Positions 44,987 to 52,857 of a stretch of DNA of 64,000 nucleotides are shown one piece after another. The DNA comes from Streptomyces iakyrus. GTDB lineage: Bacteria > Actinomycetota > Actinomycetes > Streptomycetales > Streptomycetaceae. Numbering within the stretch: the first letter of the stretch is position 1; the number at the start of each line of letters is the position of its first letter. The translations under genes were made by a program, and so were the position numbers. The notes below the pieces were generated by a model. The model was not told the DNA's origin, ran no database searches, and saw only the letters and a list, made by a program, of their open reading frames with translations. The stretch lies in NCBI RefSeq assembly GCF_000717055.1, contig NZ_JNXI01000007.1:186001-250000 (forward strand), in the 5' to 3' direction.

Positions 44987-45964
44987 CTACTGTGCGTCCT
45001 TGACGGGCGTACGCTGCTCGCCGAGGTCGATGCGGCCGTCGGGGGTCGCGATCGTCGCCGTGATCACGTCGCCCGCGTGCAGGTAGTGCGGGTTCTTCGC
45101 CTGGCTCTTGAAGAACGCCTTCCACTTGACGGCGGGCGGCAGCAGCGCGCCGATCTTCTCGACCGGTTTCGGCGGGGCCTTGAGGGCCGTACCGCCGGGG
45201 GTGCCGGTGAGCAGCAGGTCGCCGGGGTCGAGGGTCTGGAAGCGGGCCAGGAGGGTCAGGGCCTGCGCCGGGCGGACGATCATGTCGGCGAGAGTGCGGT
45301 CCTGGCGCAGTTCGCCGTTGACGGACAGCTTCAGCCGCAGGTCGAGGAGGTGTGCGAAGTCCTCCGGCTCCAGCAGGGCTAGGTACGGCCCCGTCGGTGT
45401 GAAGGTCGGGTACGACTTGCTCTCGTAGAACTGCGTCTTGGTCAGCTGGACGTCCCGCGCGCTGACGTCGTTGGTGATGACCAGCCCGGCGACGTACGAC
45501 GGCAGGTCCGGCTCGGCGACTCGGGTACCGATGGGCAGTGGCGCCCCCATGACGAGGCCGAGTTCGATCTCGTAGTCGAGGAACTTCACATGCGGGGGCC
45601 GGATGACGGCGTCGCCGGGGCCGCTGACCGAGCCGGACGCCTTGCGGAAGAAGGCGGGCGGGATGTCGCCGGTGAAGCCCGAATCCCGGGCGTGACTACG
45701 GTAGTTGACCATCTGCGCGACCACCCGGCAGGGGGTGGTGAGCGGCGAGAGGGCGGCCAGGTCGGCGACGGGTGTGCCGGGTTCGCCGGAAAGCGCGGCC
45801 TCTCGTACGGCGGCCCGGTCGGCGATCAGTTCGGCGGTGGTGACGGCCTTGGTGTCGACCGGGACGGCCCGGGCGATGGGGGCCTTCCCTGCTGGAGCGG
45901 AGTCGAGAGCCTGAGGGAGGACCGCCCACCACCCGTCGGCGGTGCGCAGGACGTTGGTGCTCAT
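44987..45964 (-). CDS. Fumarylacetoacetate hydrolase-family enzyme
   Basis: A 325-residue protein with an AAGGAAA ribosome site. The family core is complete: MVNYRSHARDSGF, FLDYEIELGLVMG (metal-binding acidic residues), TNDVSARDVQL, and the closing GDLLLTGTPGGTA. Members hydrolyse C-C bonds of acylpyruvates or hydrate 2-keto-pentenoates. An acetoacetate-CoA ligase lies two genes downstream, which suggests that this enzyme releases acetoacetate, as true fumarylacetoacetases do. The immediate neighbours are the ring hydroxylase and the extradiol dioxygenase. Confidence 0.88.
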   Translation of the reverse strand: MSTNVLRTADGWWAVLPQALDSAPAGKAPIARAVPVDTKAVTTAELIADRAAVREAALSGEPGTPVADLAALSPLTTPCRVVAQMVNYRSHARDSGFTGDIPPAFFRKASGSVSGPGDAVIRPPHVKFLDYEIELGLVMGAPLPIGTRVAEPDLPSYVAGLVITNDVSARDVQLTKTQFYESKSYPTFTPTGPYLALLEPEDFAHLLDLRLKLSVNGELRQDRTLADMIVRPAQALTLLARFQTLDPGDLLLTGTPGGTALKAPPKPVEKIGALLPPAVKWKAFFKSQAKNPHYLHAGDVITATIATPDGRIDLGEQRTPVKDAQ

Positions 45965-45994
45965 GTCGGTTTCCTTCGTGAGTGAGCTGAGGAT

Positions 45995-47140
45995 TCAGGA
46001 CTTGGCGGCCTTGAGCAGACCCAGCAGACGCGCCATGTCCATCTCGTTGTCGTCGCGCAGGGCCTCGATGGCGTGGCGGACCCGCTCGGGGGTGGGGCTC
46101 GCACCGAGGAAGTCACGCGTGGCCGGCGGACCCCACTGGGCCAGCCCGCTGGTCGAGAAGGCCGCCCAGCCGGGCTCGATGTCGCAGGAGAACAGGTCGC
46201 CGTCGGCGAAGTGCTCCAGCATGAAGTGGTCGGGATCGCGCCAGTAGTCGAAGAGCTGGCTGCCCTGGATGTGCCGTCCGATGCCCCAACTGCGCTGGTA
46301 ACCGCGCTCCTTGAGGTACTCGCCGCCGGCCGCGATCGAGTCCAGGTCGGTGACCTGGTAGGCGGAGTGGACATAGCCGGTGCCCGGCCCCAGGTGCATG
46401 GCCAGCGTGTGGTGGTCGGCCGGCACGCTGCCGAGGTCGCAGCGGATGAAGGCCATGACCGGGCCGCGCTCGCGCTGCCCGTCCAGGAACAGGAAGTCGG
46501 ACACGATCATGCCGAGGGTGTCCAGGTACCAGTCCAGCGCCCGCGCGAACACCCGTGTCTCCAGCACCAGATGTCCCAGCCGCTGGATGCGGGACGGCTC
46601 GCGCGGCGGGCGCTGCGTGGTGTTCGTACGACGGTGAGCAGTACCGAAGTTGAGCAGCCGCGGCTGCTGCTCGGGCAGCGCAGAAAGCTGCTCACCGCAG
46701 TGCACCACCCGTACCGGGAAGCCGGACGGGTCGAGCAGGCCGACCGTCCTGCCGCCACCGGGCACGTCCGCGTCCCGCACGTGGGAGCCGGTGGCCCGCG
46801 CCAGCCGGTCCAGGTCGGCCCGCTCCGCCGCGCGGAACGCCGGGCCGATGAAGCGCGAACTCCGGCCGCGCCGGATCACCATGCAGGGCGAGCCCGGGAA
46901 GGTGCCGCGCAGCCACAGCTCCCGCTCCGTGCGGGCGGCGATACCGAAACCGAAGTCGCGGGCGAAGACCTCCGCCCGGTCAAGGTCGGGCTTCTCGAAT
47001 TCCAGCCAGGCCAGGTCCGCCACCTTGATGACGGGATTGCGGGAGCGGCCGGGGTGCTCGCCGCGCAGGGCGCCCTGGTCGCTGTGCAGGTCCTGGTGGG
47101 CCGTTTTGACGTCGGTCCCGTGGACGCGGGGTTCAGACAT
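45995..47140 (-). CDS. VOC-fold extradiol ring-cleavage dioxygenase
   Basis: A 381-residue protein with two vicinal-oxygen-chelate modules (about residues 38-160 and 190-345) after a short N-terminal extension. The iron ligands of type I extradiol enzymes are at the expected places in the second module: His in RLGHLVLET, His in GYVHSAYQVTD, and Glu in HFMLEHFADGD. It should cleave a catechol next to the diol to give a yellow semialdehyde-type product. GGAGGG precedes the ATG. It is the first gene of the long catabolic operon, divergent from a TetR gene. Confidence 0.87.
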   Translation of the reverse strand: MSEPRVHGTDVKTAHQDLHSDQGALRGEHPGRSRNPVIKVADLAWLEFEKPDLDRAEVFARDFGFGIAARTERELWLRGTFPGSPCMVIRRGRSSRFIGPAFRAAERADLDRLARATGSHVRDADVPGGGRTVGLLDPSGFPVRVVHCGEQLSALPEQQPRLLNFGTAHRRTNTTQRPPREPSRIQRLGHLVLETRVFARALDWYLDTLGMIVSDFLFLDGQRERGPVMAFIRCDLGSVPADHHTLAMHLGPGTGYVHSAYQVTDLDSIAAGGEYLKERGYQRSWGIGRHIQGSQLFDYWRDPDHFMLEHFADGDLFSCDIEPGWAAFSTSGLAQWGPPATRDFLGASPTPERVRHAIEALRDDNEMDMARLLGLLKAAKS

Positions 47141-47168
47141 GGGTGCCCTCCGAGCAGCATCGCCTTAA

Positions 47169-47182
47169 TGAGGAAATCATCA
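47169..47182. promoter_or_regulatory. candidate TetR operator, site 1
   Basis: TGAGGAAATCATCA follows the dyad TGAnGAnnTCnTCA exactly. It lies 28 bp upstream of the extradiol dioxygenase start, where it would block the operon promoter. Confidence 0.55.
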
Positions 47183-47222
47183 AGTTTGACAGTAGCGTCG
47201 TCAAGCCCTTCACGACATGAAA

Positions 47223-47236
47223 TGATGATTCCATCA
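47223..47236. promoter_or_regulatory. candidate TetR operator, site 2
   Basis: TGATGATTCCATCA matches the same dyad with one mismatch. It lies just before the likely -35 of the TetR gene. The two sites are centred 54 bp apart, about five helical turns. Confidence 0.5.
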
Positions 47237-47242
47237 GAGATG

Positions 47243-47270
47243 CTGTCGTCATCGTCCCCGCGGTTAGACT
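47243..47270 (+). promoter_or_regulatory. leaderless-type promoter of the TetR gene
   Basis: TAGACT at 47265-47270 is a good -10, preceded 16 bp earlier by the poor -35 CTGTCG. The -10 ends six bases before the ATG, so transcription probably starts at the ATG itself. Confidence 0.5.
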
Positions 47271-47276
47271 CTGTGC

Positions 47277-47933
47277 ATGCCTACGTCAGCCCCGCCCAGC
47301 AACCGGTTCGAGCGGCGCCGCGCCGAGACCCGTCGCGCGCTCGTTCGCGCCGCCCGGCAGATACTCGCCGAGACCGGGGACGCCAGCGCCAGCATCCAGG
47401 CGATCGCCGAGCGCGCCGACGTCGGCTTCGGCTCCTTCTACAACCACTTCGAGTCCAAGACGGAGCTGTTCGAGGCAGCCGTGGTGGACGCCCTGGAGGA
47501 GTTCGGCCAGAACTTCGACGAGCACCTTGCGGAGATCGACGACCCCGCGGAACTCGTCGCGGCGGGCTTCCGGCTCAGCGCCCGCATGGCCGACTCCCAC
47601 CCCGAGCTGATGCAGGTCCTGCGCCACCGCGGCATGGGCCACATCCACTCGGACAACGGCCTGGCCCGGCGGGCGCTGCGCGACCTCCAGGCCGGCCTCG
47701 CCTCCGGCCGCTTCACCCCCGTCGACCCGGCGGTCGCCCTGTCCGCACTGGGCGGCACGCTGCTGTCCCTGGTGGAGCTGAGATTCGCCCGCCCCGACCT
47801 GGACGGCGACGAGGCCGCGGTGAACCTCGCCGAGATGGTCCTGCGCATGCTGGGCGTGCCACAGGACGACGCCCACAGGGTCGCCCGGCGCCCCCTGCCC
47901 GACCTCACCTCACCGGCCACTCCTAGGCCGTGA
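47277..47933 (+). CDS. TetR-family regulator of the catabolic operon
   Basis: A 218-residue protein. The helix-turn-helix is ASIQAIAERADVGFGSFYNHFESKTELFEA (about residues 40-70). The C-terminal ligand domain includes LVAAGFRLSARMADSHPELMQVL. No ribosome site precedes the ATG, in line with a leaderless mRNA. It is divergent from the extradiol dioxygenase operon, and two matching dyads stand between them, so it most likely represses that operon and itself until a pathway compound binds. Confidence 0.9.
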   Translation: MPTSAPPSNRFERRRAETRRALVRAARQILAETGDASASIQAIAERADVGFGSFYNHFESKTELFEAAVVDALEEFGQNFDEHLAEIDDPAELVAAGFRLSARMADSHPELMQVLRHRGMGHIHSDNGLARRALRDLQAGLASGRFTPVDPAVALSALGGTLLSLVELRFARPDLDGDEAAVNLAEMVLRMLGVPQDDAHRVARRPLPDLTSPATPRP

Positions 47934-48008
47934 GCGACGAGCGCGGCCGGAAGGTGGCCGAGCGGCCGACGAGGTCGTTCCGCCGGTCGCGTCCCGCTCT
48001 GCGGCTCC

Positions 48009-48404
48009 TCAGGGGTGCGCGGCGAAGTACCGCCCGATGCCCCCGATCCCCTCGCTCACGGCTCGCTCGACGATGGGCGCCAAGGCCTCGGGAAGGATCT
48101 CCTGGCTGTAGACCACGCGTGAGCCGTCCGCGTCGGGAAGCACGTCGATGGTGCCCAGGTGGAAGTCGATAAACTGGGGCATGCCCTCGACGAACCGGTA
48201 CTGGAAGCGGCGCAGTGTGTCGTCCTTCGTCACCACGAGGGACTTCAGCGTGCCCTCCGCCGTGGTCAGGTGGCGGTGCGTGCCGTCGAAGCGGGCCTCC
48301 TGTACGGCCGGGAACCACTGCGGAATCATGCTCACGTCGGTGAGGACGGCCCAGACGCGGTCGGGGTCCTGTGCGACTCGGGTGTCGAAACGGAACGTTG
48401 CCAT
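48009..48404 (-). CDS. SRPBCC family protein
   Basis: A 131-residue START-like protein: ATFRFDTRVAQDPDRVWAVLTDVSMIPQWFPAVQEARF opens with the usual strand-helix-helix, and VERAVSEGIGGIGRYFAAH is the closing helix. This is the polyketide_cyc2-type SRPBCC layout. It might bind an aromatic or lipid intermediate. It is convergent with the TetR gene. Beyond its start lie the remnants of an SDR and a P450 gene, so it may be the survivor of a partly lost catabolic set. Confidence 0.82.
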   Translation of the reverse strand: MATFRFDTRVAQDPDRVWAVLTDVSMIPQWFPAVQEARFDGTHRHLTTAEGTLKSLVVTKDDTLRRFQYRFVEGMPQFIDFHLGTIDVLPDADGSRVVYSQEILPEALAPIVERAVSEGIGGIGRYFAAHP

Positions 48405-48498
48405 GGCAACTTCATGGTTGTGGTGATGACGGCTCCGGGTCGGCGCCGTACGCGGGCGGATCCCCCATGCGGCCTGCCACCGCCGCTCAGGGCGCGGG

Positions 48499-48591
48499 TC
48501 AGGCGCCGATCATGTTGAAGCCGCCGTCGGCGTTGAGGTAGGCGCCGGTCATGTGGGCACTGTCGTCGGTGGCGAGGAAGAGGGCGGTGCC
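48499..48591 (-). pseudogene. C-terminal remnant of a short-chain dehydrogenase
   Basis: On the minus strand these bases read GTALFLATDDSAHMTGAYLN followed by ADGGFNMIGA and a stop. This is the unmistakable C-terminal segment of FabG-type SDR enzymes (LFLAS-D-S..-TG..L-.DGG). Only about 30 codons remain; the rest of the gene is missing and the sequence beyond switches to a P450 relic on the other strand. Confidence 0.85.
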
Positions 48592-48598
48592 CGGCGAA

Positions 48599-49193
48599 GG
48601 CCGGGACCAGCTCCTTGAGTTCGGTGCCTCCACCTTCGAGGGTCTGGGTCCCTTGAGGGAGCGGACACCTGCCGCGATGCGACAGCAGCAGGCTCTGCTG
48701 CACTACGTCACCACCACCGCCGCCAGGGACCGGCTTGCCGCAGGCGGCCCCGGAGCCCGCGTCTGGGAGGCGGTCGACTCGGGCGAGATCGACGAGGCCG
48801 CCGCGGTCACCCTCATGATGGCGTTCCTCGCCACGGGCATGGACACCACGATCCTCTCCCTGGCGGCCGCCGTCCGGCTGTTCGCCGAACACCCCGACCA
48901 GTGGGACGCGCTGCGGGCCGACCCTCCCTCGCACCCGCCGCCTGCCTTGAAATTCTGCGCATCGCTTCTCCGGTCACCGTTTTCAGCAGGGTGACCACCA
49001 GGGCCCGGGAGTGCGACGGCGTCACCATCCCCGCGGGCGATCGCGTCGCCGTCATCTGGCCAAGCTGGAGGCGCACGCCCTCCTCACCGCACTGCTCGCA
49101 CGGGTGCGCCGGTTCGAGATCGGCAAGCCCGAGTTCATCGTGAACAACACCCTGCCCGGGCTGAGCAAGTTGCCCTGCCGCATCGTCACCTGA
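48599..49193 (+). pseudogene. Decayed cytochrome P450, paralogue of the intact P450
   Basis: The sequence aligns with the intact P450 at 39704-40888 from its middle onward: RDQLLEFGASTFEGLGPL, then the I-helix MMAFLATGMDTTILSL and AEHPDQWDALRADP. A frameshift near 48940 follows, then LEILRIASPVTVFSR (the ExxR region) and GVTIPAGDRVAVIW. After that the frame shifts again and about 40 residues are missing, including the whole heme-Cys loop. The tail AKLEAHALLTALLARVRRFE and VNNTLPGLSKLP continues to a stop. The N-terminal 165 residues are also absent. It cannot bind heme through Cys and is non-functional. Confidence 0.85.
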
Positions 49194-49508
49194 GCGATCT
49201 GCGAGGACGAATCCCGTCAGGCTGCTGGTCGTTACCGGCGAGATCACCTGCACCTCATGCTGAACCACAGCCCGTGGGAGGCCGCCGTCGCGCTCCTCCC
49301 GGTCGCATTGGCGGTGCTGCCCACGGCCTTGGTCACCCCGCGACTGGTCCACCGGTCGACCGTTCGAACTCCCCTGCACCTCGGACGCCGCCCGCCCGGC
49401 GAGGCGCGCGCTGCCGCAGCGCGTGCTCGACGCCTCCGGGGCCGCGAGACCGTGACTTCCAGGGGTTGCACTTGACACGGCCACCTTATCGGTAACAGTG
49501 TATCCATT
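49194..49508. other. 315-bp intergenic region before the hydrolase operon
   Basis: No gene is recognisable. The right end holds a promoter and a candidate operator for the following operon; the left part shows no structure beyond high GC. Confidence 0.6.
49472..49505 (+). promoter_or_regulatory. promoter and dyad before the hydrolase operon
   Basis: A consensus TTGACA at 49472-49477 is followed by TAACAG at 49493 (15-bp spacer) as a possible -10. The dyad GGTAACAGTGTATCC at 49491-49505 (GGnnACAnTGTnnCC) lies over it, three bases before the ATG. A similar TAACAGT occurs upstream of the TetR gene at 54915, which may be the repressor. Confidence 0.45.
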
Positions 49509-50342
49509 ATGAGCACCTGGTCTGAGCCGCAGCCCGATTCCCGGTTCGTCGCGGTGGGTGGATTGCGGATCCACTACAAACGCGCCGGGCACGGCCCTGC
49601 ACTCGTCCTGCTGCACGGCAGCGCTTCGTCGCTTCAGCACTTCGACCGTGCGGCGGCCCTGCTGTCGGAGTCGTTCGACGTCATCCGCCCCGACCTGCCG
49701 GGGTTCGGCCTGACCGGCCCTCGCAGGGACCGCGACTACCGCATCCCGACCTACACGGCGGCGGTGGCGGCCTTCCTGGAGGCGCTGGAGGTGCCTCGCT
49801 ACGCGGTGGCCGGCAACTCACTGGGCGGCAACATCGCCTGGAACCTCGCCCTGGACCATCCGGAGCGGCTGACCGGCCTGGTGCTGGTCAACGCCACCGG
49901 GTACCCGGAGAAGGAGATCCCGGCGGGCATGCGCCTGACCCGCAACCCGCTGCTGCGGCCGGTGTTGCGGCGCGTGATGCCGCGCCGCGCCATCGAGCGC
50001 AACCTGCGTTCGAGCGTCGGCCCGCATTCGACGATCGTGGACGACGCCATGGTGGACCGGGCCCACCAGCTCATGAACCGGCCCGGGAACCGCTCGGCCT
50101 TCGTCGACTTCTGCAACACCGATCAGCCCGACCGCAGCGCGCAGATTCCCCGCATCACGGCGCCCACGCTCGTCCTGCGCAGCGCGAGCGTCGACGGCCA
50201 GTACTTCAGCCGCGACCTCCCCGGCGCCGGCGAGATGGTGCACCCCCATGGCGGTCACCTGCTGCCCGAAGAGGAACCGCAGTGGGTCGCGGACGCGATC
50301 GTGATGTTCCTCCGCTCCTCCACCGACACCCCCACGCACTGA
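49509..50342 (+). CDS. Alpha/beta hydrolase (MhpC-like)
   Basis: A 277-residue hydrolase. The oxyanion loop is LLHGSASSLQHF, the nucleophile Ser is in AGNSLGGNIAW near residue 104, and the catalytic His is in HPHGGHLLPEEEP near the end. The usual Asp segment is LVLRSASVDGQYF, less typical than the common GxxD. Members of this branch hydrolyse C-C bonds of meta-cleavage products, or esters. It begins the second catabolic unit, with 19 bases to the next hydrolase gene. Confidence 0.87.
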   Translation: MSTWSEPQPDSRFVAVGGLRIHYKRAGHGPALVLLHGSASSLQHFDRAAALLSESFDVIRPDLPGFGLTGPRRDRDYRIPTYTAAVAAFLEALEVPRYAVAGNSLGGNIAWNLALDHPERLTGLVLVNATGYPEKEIPAGMRLTRNPLLRPVLRRVMPRRAIERNLRSSVGPHSTIVDDAMVDRAHQLMNRPGNRSAFVDFCNTDQPDRSAQIPRITAPTLVLRSASVDGQYFSRDLPGAGEMVHPHGGHLLPEEEPQWVADAIVMFLRSSTDTPTH

Positions 50343-50361
50343 GGCCGAGGAGGCCCGTTCC

Positions 50362-51267
50362 ATGAAGTACTTCGTCGCGTCAGGCGAGGACCTACGGCTC
50401 ACCGCCGACTCGCGGCAGGCCCTGCGCGGCAGTTTCATCGAGTTGTCCGACGGCGTCACGCACTACGAACTGACCGGCCCCGAGGACGGGGAGGTGGTCG
50501 TGATGGCGGGCGGACTGACCATCCCGCTGTTCTACTGGGACGGTCTCGTCACCGAGCTGCACGCCCGCGGGCTGCGGACGCTGACCTGCAGCGCGTACGG
50601 CCGGGGCTACTCGGACCGGGTGCGGGCGCGATACGACGAGAGTCTGTTCGCACGGCAGCTGTCCGAACTTACGGACCGGCTCGGCCTGACCGTGCGGCCA
50701 CTGCACCTCGTCGGTACCTCCATGGGCGCGTTGGTCGCCATGACCTACGCCGCCCAGCACCGGTCGTCGGTGTCCACCCTCACCATCGTCGGCCCTGCCG
50801 GCCTCGCGAAACCGCAACTGACCTCGCCGCACCGGCTGCTGCGCAGCGACCTGCTCGCCGGCCTCGTCGCCCGGCACCGCGGACGTCAGATACTCCGCGG
50901 TCACCTCGGGCACAACGTCCGCGACCCCGAACTCGGCGCGAAACTCGCGGAGATGGTGCTCGACTCCTTCCGCTTCGAGGGGTCGCTGTACGCGGTCTTC
51001 GACACCCTGCAGCACCTGCCCGTCTCCGGCCGTGACGATCTCTTCCGCCAGACCGGGACGCTGGGCATCCCGACGCTGCTCCTCTGGGGCGACGAGGACA
51101 ACGTCACACCACTGGTCCACTTCGACACGGCACGGGCCTTGCTGAAACCCCGGCACCATCACGTGATCTTGGAATGTGGGCACATGGCCCCGTTCGAGCA
51201 GCCCCACAACGTCGCCGACCGGATCGCCCCGTTCGTGACCGCACAGAGCGAGAGGCTCGACTCGTGA
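50362..51267 (+). CDS. Alpha/beta hydrolase
   Basis: A 301-residue hydrolase. Motifs are the oxyanion region MAGGLTIPLFYWDGL, nucleophile Ser in VGTSMGALVAMTY near residue 122, Asp in LLLWGDEDNVTP and His in ILECGHMAPFEQP. The triad is complete. Its stop overlaps the GTG of the flavoprotein gene by GTGA. With the preceding hydrolase it gives two enzymes that could act on ring-cleavage products or on an ester or lactone earlier in the route. They are not close copies of each other. Confidence 0.87.
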   Translation: MKYFVASGEDLRLTADSRQALRGSFIELSDGVTHYELTGPEDGEVVVMAGGLTIPLFYWDGLVTELHARGLRTLTCSAYGRGYSDRVRARYDESLFARQLSELTDRLGLTVRPLHLVGTSMGALVAMTYAAQHRSSVSTLTIVGPAGLAKPQLTSPHRLLRSDLLAGLVARHRGRQILRGHLGHNVRDPELGAKLAEMVLDSFRFEGSLYAVFDTLQHLPVSGRDDLFRQTGTLGIPTLLLWGDEDNVTPLVHFDTARALLKPRHHHVILECGHMAPFEQPHNVADRIAPFVTAQSERLDS

Positions 51268-52793
51268 ACGACCGGCCGGTCATCGACGTCCTGGTCATCG
51301 GTGCGGGCCCCTCGGGTGCCGCCGCGGCGATCGACCTCGTGCGCCGGGGACTCGACGTACGGATCGTCGACAGGTCTCTCCATGCCTTCGACGGCTCCCG
51401 CGCCAAGGGCGTCCAGCCCCGCAGCCTCGAAGTCCTCGAAGACCTCGGTGCCCTGCCCGACGTGCTGGCCGGCGGCAGCACCTACCCCAAGCTCGGGATC
51501 CATGCCGGCCCCCTGGCGGTGCCCTGGAAGATGTTCCCCCACAGGGAGGCGACTCCGGAGGTCCCATACCCGAACACCTGGCTGATCCCTCAGTTCCGCA
51601 CGGACCGCGCACTGCACGCCCGGCTCAGCGAGCTCGGCCGTGAGATCGAGTTCGGCAGGGAACTGACCGAGCTGACGCAGGACGAGGACACGGTGGTCGC
51701 GAAGGTGGCGGGCCCGGACGGCACGGAGGAGATCGTCGCCCGGTACGTCGTGGGCGCCGACGGTGGTTCCAGTGTGGTGCGTAGGCAGCTCGGCATCGGT
51801 TTCGTCGGGACCACGGACGAGAGCGACCGGATGGTCATCATCGACGCCTCGGTGACCGGTCTTGCCCGCAACCGGTGGCACATGTGGCCCGGCCGGGGCG
51901 GCAGGTTCATCGGCGCCTGCCCGCTCCCGCACAGCGACATGTTCCAGTGGATGATCCGTCTCACTCGCGACGAGGAACCGCCTGCTGAGAAGGACGACAT
52001 CGTCCAGCGCATCCACCAGCACACCCGCAACCGGGGCATCCGGTTGCACGACATCCACTGGACGTCGGTGTTCCGGCCCAACATCCGCCTGGCGGAGAGT
52101 TACGGCCGAGGACGGGTCTTCCTCGCCGGTGACGCCGCGCACGTCCACACCCCGGCCGGCGCCCAGGGCCTGAACACCGGCGTGCAGGACGGCTACAACC
52201 TCGGCTGGAAACTCGGCCAGGTCCTCGCCGGGGCGGACGCCACGCTGCTCGACACCTACGAGGCCGAGCGGCAGCCGATCGCCGCCGGGGTCCTGGGCCT
52301 GTCCACGGACAAGTGGGGTGGCATCGCCAAGCTCGACCCGTCGAGCATGAAGCGGGGCAAGGACGAGCAGCAGCTCGCCCTGACGTACTACGGCGGCCCG
52401 CTCGCCCCCGCCGACGGGATGCGCACCGGGACACTGCGTGCGGGCGACCGCGCGCCGGACGCCGAACTGCTCGGCGCCGACGGAACCGGGACCCGGTTGT
52501 TCGACGTCTTCCGGGGGCCGTACTTCACCGCCATCGCATACGGACCGGGGGCCGCCCGGGACCTCGAACTGCTCGCCTGGCCGACGGCCGGCGCTCGGCT
52601 GAAGCGGCTGACGGTCGGGGCGACCGCCGCCGACGGTCTCGGCCTTCTCGACCCGAAGAACACGCTGAAGCGCGCTTACGGCCTGACCGGCGACACCCTG
52701 CTGCTGATCCGTCCCGACGGCTACATCGGGCACATCGCCACTCAGGACTTCCTCACCACCACACAATCCGCCGCGCGGGCAATGACGCCATGA
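51264..52793 (+). CDS. FAD-dependent aromatic monooxygenase
   Basis: A 509-residue class A flavoprotein. The FAD motif is VLVIGAGPSGAAAAIDLVRRG, the DG motif VGADGGSSVVRRQLG near residue 165, and the GD motif VFLAGDAAHVHTPAGAQGLNTG near 285. The thioredoxin-like C-terminal domain (residues about 395-500) has the phenol-hydroxylase-type ending. This is the PheA/MhpA/PobA family of phenol or polyketide hydroxylases. It differs clearly from the hydroxylase at 43385 and presumably hydroxylates another intermediate. Confidence 0.9.
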   Translation: MNDRPVIDVLVIGAGPSGAAAAIDLVRRGLDVRIVDRSLHAFDGSRAKGVQPRSLEVLEDLGALPDVLAGGSTYPKLGIHAGPLAVPWKMFPHREATPEVPYPNTWLIPQFRTDRALHARLSELGREIEFGRELTELTQDEDTVVAKVAGPDGTEEIVARYVVGADGGSSVVRRQLGIGFVGTTDESDRMVIIDASVTGLARNRWHMWPGRGGRFIGACPLPHSDMFQWMIRLTRDEEPPAEKDDIVQRIHQHTRNRGIRLHDIHWTSVFRPNIRLAESYGRGRVFLAGDAAHVHTPAGAQGLNTGVQDGYNLGWKLGQVLAGADATLLDTYEAERQPIAAGVLGLSTDKWGGIAKLDPSSMKRGKDEQQLALTYYGGPLAPADGMRTGTLRAGDRAPDAELLGADGTGTRLFDVFRGPYFTAIAYGPGAARDLELLAWPTAGARLKRLTVGATAADGLGLLDPKNTLKRAYGLTGDTLLLIRPDGYIGHIATQDFLTTTQSAARAMTP

Positions 52794-52809
52794 GCAGAGG
52801 AGCCACACC

Positions 52810-52857
52810 ATGCCCCATCAGCGCCACACATGTTCCCCTTCGGGGGCCATCGCATGA
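52810..52857 (+). CDS. 15-residue ORF coupled to the amidohydrolase
   Basis: MPHQRHTCSPSGAIA follows a strong AGAGGAG, stronger than anything directly before the amidohydrolase ATG. Its stop overlaps that ATG by ATGA. It may be a leader peptide that sets translation of the amidohydrolase by coupling, or the left-over start of that gene shifted out of frame. No family is recognisable. Confidence 0.45.
   Translation: MPHQRHTCSPSGAIA

Noticed and set aside
44987..45964. Calling the FAH-family protein a true fumarylacetoacetase
   Set aside because: The family motif is shared by hydratases and hydrolases; the acetoacetate link is only from gene context, so a general name is kept.
48009..48404. 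Treating the SRPBCC gene as part of the extradiol operon
   Set aside because: It is on the same strand but lies beyond the plus-strand TetR gene, so it cannot share that transcript.
49360..49385. GTTCGAACTCCCC resembling a tRNA T-loop
   Set aside because: No matching acceptor stem, D-arm or anticodon arm could be built around it.
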